From the NCBI RefSeq assembly GCF_014905175.1, contig NC_057793.1:992001-1056000 (forward strand): a stretch of 64,000 nt of DNA, read 5' to 3'. Source of the DNA: Aphidius gifuensis. Taxonomy: Eukaryota > Arthropoda > Insecta > Hymenoptera > Braconidae. Each line of letters starts with the position of its first letter. Position 1 is the stretch's first letter. The position numbers and the translations under genes were made by a program. This document shows positions 60,254-64,000 of this stretch, in pieces. The notes under the pieces are model-generated. The model was not told where the DNA came from. It worked only from the letters and a program-made list of their open reading frames with translations, and ran no database searches.

Positions 60254-61980
60254 TAAAAAAAAAAAAACTTATATAACTATTTTTATTAATTTTTATACAT
60301 TTTTAATTTTTTTGTTTATTGTTTTCTACTGTTTCTAATCACACTCTGATAATTATTATTGTTTTTTTTTTTTTTTTTTTGAACTTGGATAGTTGTATCA
60401 CAACTCAAAGGTACCCAATTAATAACAACCCCACTTATTTTTAAAAATAAACAAATCTCATTGGCAAAAACCCACAATTGTTTTCAAATTTTTGTATCTT
60501 TTTTTTTTTTTTATAATTATCTTGCTGTTATTGTGACCCCACTTTTACAAAACTATTGAAACTTTTTTTTTTATTATCATTTGTTTTTTACATTTACCTT
60601 TCGATTATATATAAATTTATCAATAAATTTTTTTGTTGCACTTGTTGACTGGTAAGTACAGGTCTTGTTGACCAATTAATTTTGCATAATGAAATTCTTT
60701 TTTATATTTTCGTACGTCAATACATTGTTCATTTTATTTTGACCTCTCAATGAAATGTTAAATAAATTTAATTTAAATACACAAGATTTACGGAGTAATT
60801 AATGTCAATAAACTGTAAAATTATACGTAAAAAATAAACGACTTTGATACAATAACAACGCAATGCAAAAAAAAAAAAAAAATTATTTTTTAATTCTTTT
60901 TTTTTGTTTTTTAATTAAATTTTTTAAATACAATTAATTTATTTATTTTTCATCATTTTATTTTATCATTTTTACGGCTTTATAATTTTACAAAAAAATA
61001 CGACGTTCAGAATAAATACATGTTGCAATTCATCAAGAAAAAAAAATTACAAAAAAAAATTCGAACCTTTATTCTAGACAGATTTCAGTTTTGTTTCGTT
61101 CATAAAATATATACTTAGCAAATATACATTTATGTAGACATTTATGTGTAAATACATAAAGAAAAAAAAAGAAGAAAATAATATAAAAAAAAATTAATTT
61201 ATATATACCATTGATCATGAGAAATGAAACGCCAAGAAAAATAACTCAATGGCATTTTCGTCATCATCATATCCACTTGATTGATGTTTTTAAAATTTTT
61301 TTTTCTATTATATTTGTGTGACCAGTGACTGTGTCTATATATTACCAATAATTGCATTTTAAATGCAACATCTAACATCATAAATATTTCAAAATAACAA
61401 ATTACCAATTTATCGAAATTTCGAAAATCGAAATAAATTTGTTTTATTTTTTTTTTTCGAAATTCTACATCATTTAATAATTGATTTAAATTTATTTCGA
61501 TTCAATTTATTTCTTTGTAAAACATTTATCTCTCTGTCATTTTGACCATATATTTACATAATTTTTTAATCACTATTATTTTTATCAATCTAATCGAAAT
61601 TACGAGAGCTTAAAAAAAAATTTTTTTTTAAATCACATTATCATGTTACTTTGCTTGACATTTATTTTTCAAATTTAATTATGACTTTGTTACACAAATA
61701 CACGTACATATTATCATAAAAAAAAAAAATTAATTTTCTATTCTTCGAAACGACTGACGTCTAATGACACTGAAAATCGAAAAAAAAAAAAAGAAAGAAA
61801 AAAAATTCCACGTAGTTTATTGACTGACGTAAATAAAAAATTTGATTATTATTTATTTTTAAATTGAATGAATGAAAATAAAATAAGAATGTGAATAAAT
61901 TATTATTTAAAATTTAAATATCAATAGATTTTAATAATAAATTATAATTTTGTTTTTTTATATTTACAGTTTATTCTCCG

Positions 61981-63304
61981 ATGAATACCAGCAGTGGTAT
62001 TGCAGCAAGCGAGATGTCGAATATTTACAATAATTCAATTGTTGCATTTTGGCAGCATGTATTTCATGATGTAGCTGGTAAACAATTAAAAAATTAAACA
62101 ATAAATAAATAAATTTAATAAATTTCAATTTTCATTTAATTATTAATTAAAGATCCAAGAACGAAAGAGTGGTTTCTAATGTCATCACCAGTACCAGGTG
62201 CTAGTATTATGTTTGGATATTTGTATTTCGTACTATCATGGGGTCCAAGACATATGGAGCATCGTAAACCATACAAACTCAATAACACACTTATTATTTA
62301 TAATTTTATTCAAGTCTTATTGAGTATCTGGTTATTTTGGGAGGGCCTGGATGCAGCATGGCTGAGAAAATACAGCTGGAAATGTGAACCAGTTGATCAA
62401 TCAAACAGCCCAGAAGCACTAAGGGTAAATACCTAATAATTATTAATAATTTATAAAAATAATAATAATTTATTTTTCTAGATTGCAAGATGTGTGTATA
62501 TATATTTTTTGGCTAAAATATCGGAATTACTTGATACTGTTTTTTTTGTTTTACGAAAAAAAGAAAAACAAGTTACATTTCTTCATATGTATCATCATAC
62601 TGTTATGCCGTTGATATCTTGGGGTGCTACAAAATATTATCCTGGTGGACATGGTACCTTTATTGGTATGATTTATGCATTTTTAAATATTTTTTTTATT
62701 GTTTTGTTATTAGTAGAAATAATTACAACAAAAAAAAAAAGAAACAAAGATTGATAGAAAAAATGATGATTGGTTTTTATGATTTTGTTGATTATTAATT
62801 GTTGTTGTTGTTGTTTTTTGTATTATTTATTTATTGTTGGTTTTTTTCAGGTGTAATCAACAGCTTTGTTCATATTGTTATGTACACTTATTATTTACTT
62901 GCTGCTGCTTTACCACAGTATCAAAAATATCTTTGGTGGAAAAAATATATAACTACACTTCAAATGGTAATTATAATTTTGAAAAATTATATTTTCGTTT
63001 ATAAATAGCATTTTTATGTTTAATTTTTTTTTTTTTTTTCTAGGTACAATTTTGTCTTGTATCTATTCACAGCTTTCAACTTCTTATTTACGATTGTGAA
63101 TATCCAAGATGGTCACTCATATTAATTCTTCCAAATGTCATGTTTTTTTACTTTTTATTTTCTGATTTTTATAAAAGATCATACGTCGCTAATGATAGTA
63201 ATAAAAAGCAAATTAAAATAGATAACAGTGTTGAAAATATCACGGAAAATGGCACGAAAAAATTGACAAATAATTATCAAAATGATAAAAATAAACAAGC
63301 GTAA
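61981..63304 (+). CDS. Elongase E: diverged very-long-chain fatty acid elongase (ELOVL), HMYHH type
   Basis: ER-membrane fatty-acid condensing enzyme and the only elongase here on the plus strand. Five coding exons: 61981-62077, 62153-62424, 62482-62665, 62851-62966 and 63044-63304, giving 309 residues. Motifs: DPRTKEW at 33-39, KISELLDT at 135-142, HMYHH at 158-162, HIVMYTYY at 192-199, TTLQMVQ at 219-225. CEPVDQS replaces the CQPVDYS of the others. The C-terminus KNKQA is a KXKXX ER-retrieval signal. It lacks the YE|S and DT|I introns, keeps LR|IA, and has its loop intron about 20 residues after the PG|GH position used in A and C. The ATG lies 11 nt after an acceptor (61968-61969), so an upstream leader exon is expected. 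Confidence 0.95.
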
Positions 63305-64000
63305 TTAATTATAATTAATATTAAAAATATTGAAAAAAAAAAAAAAAACTAAATTAAATTTATAAATAAATAAAAATTAATATATTTTACAATTTTTTAT
63401 TTCTGGTAAATACCGAATCAATTGGTGATTTTACAATAACAAAATAAATTTTTTTACAATATTTCAGGGCTTGAAAAAAAACCTGTGCCAATTTTTTAAA
63501 TGATTAATTTTAATTTTTACATAAAAAAAAAAGCTTCACGTAATAAAATTTGCTCAAATCTACGATATTTTAAAAAAAGCTATTTTCAATATTTATATGA
63601 AATAAATAATAGATTTTTAATAATAAATTGTACTATTTTTAAATGAAAAGGAAAAAATTTTTTTTTCTTGTAGATATATTATTATTTAATAATTTGCTCA
63701 TTGATAAATTTTATTTAATTATAAATTCTCATAAGACAAAAAAAAAAAAAATAGCTTTCAATAATAAAATGATTCAATTTCTTTTTATAATTTTATTTTT
63801 CAATTCATTTGACTGCTTTGTAACAATTTTTTAAAAATAATTGCACTGTACATTTAGTATGTAAAAAGCCCAAAGAACATGGCTTTAATACATAAACAAT
63901 TAATTTTAACTATTAATTTCATTCAATATATAAAAATACACAACTCGAGTCAAAAAAAAATAATGAAAATTACATTTGGATTACGAAAAAAAATAAAACA
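63305..64000. other. Right-edge sequence: 3' UTR of elongase E and AT-rich DNA
   Basis: The stop codon of elongase E is followed by AT-rich sequence with AATAAA signals, the first at about 63364. Apparent open frames near 63640-63835 are A/T homopolymer artefacts. Nothing else was recognised. Confidence 0.6.

Larger units (their letters stand above)
53585..61969. other. Intergenic region between the elongase D promoter and elongase E
   Basis: About 8.4 kb of AT-rich DNA. It contains an exon-like patch at 54739-54842, a 30-bp-arm inverted repeat at 55487-55650, a GC-rich interleaved inverted-repeat element at 57870-57920 and a CAT microsatellite at about 60192-60253. A YCAAGGYCR site lies at 55007-55015 and another on the minus strand at about 60133. 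Elongase E has a splice acceptor 11 nt before its ATG, so its noncoding first exon must lie somewhere upstream; the candidates are 50.4 kb, 57.87 kb and 45.98 kb. No complete gene was recognised. Confidence 0.45.

Overview
The window is very AT-rich eukaryotic DNA with long A/T homopolymers, short GT-AG introns and CpG-containing islands at likely promoters. Protein resemblance (insect-type ELOVL elongases, U2A', complex I B18) points to an insect. The extreme AT content and tandem ELOVL array fit a hymenopteran parasitoid such as an aphidiine braconid; this placement is inference, since no search was run.

Layout. I find seven complete protein-coding genes. Five are very-long-chain fatty acid elongases (ELOVL family), named A to E here: A (minus, 7411-11161), B (minus, 23145-27360), C (minus, 34691-35785), D (minus, 46468-49669) and E (plus, 61981-63304). 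Between C and D lie two compact plus-strand housekeeping genes, SNRPA1 (U2 snRNP A', 42874-43863) and NDUFB7 (complex I B18 subunit, 44520-45251). All exon models were assembled by hand from GT-AG sites, phase continuity and family alignment, and all seven close in frame: A 326, B 322, C 318, D 299, E 309, SNRPA1 247 and NDUFB7 122 residues.

Function. Each elongase carries the four family motifs (KxxExxDT, HxxHH, HxxMYxYY, TxxQxxQ). Each would catalyse the 3-ketoacyl-CoA condensation step of fatty-acid elongation in the ER membrane, which in insects supplies cuticular hydrocarbons, waxes and membrane lipids. A, B and C form one HVIHH subgroup, while D (HLYHH) and E (HMYHH) are more diverged. 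The paralogues differ in which ancestral introns they keep, in their C-terminal tails and in ER-retrieval signals.

Most notable. The large intron of gene A contains a second, in-frame, phase 0-0 version of its third coding exon (8682-8765). It has its own splice sites and clear homology to the exon at 9951-10031, so it is a candidate mutually exclusive exon that would swap the loop around the conserved CQPVDYS motif. Other items are an interleaved pair of GC-rich inverted repeats with pseudoknot topology (57884-57920), TATA/Inr candidates for genes A, C and D, recurrent FTZ-F1/ERR-type sites, and several isolated exon-like patches that belong to none of the seven genes. The remaining intergenic DNA is mostly AT-rich low-complexity sequence in which I recognise no genes, RNAs or transposons.
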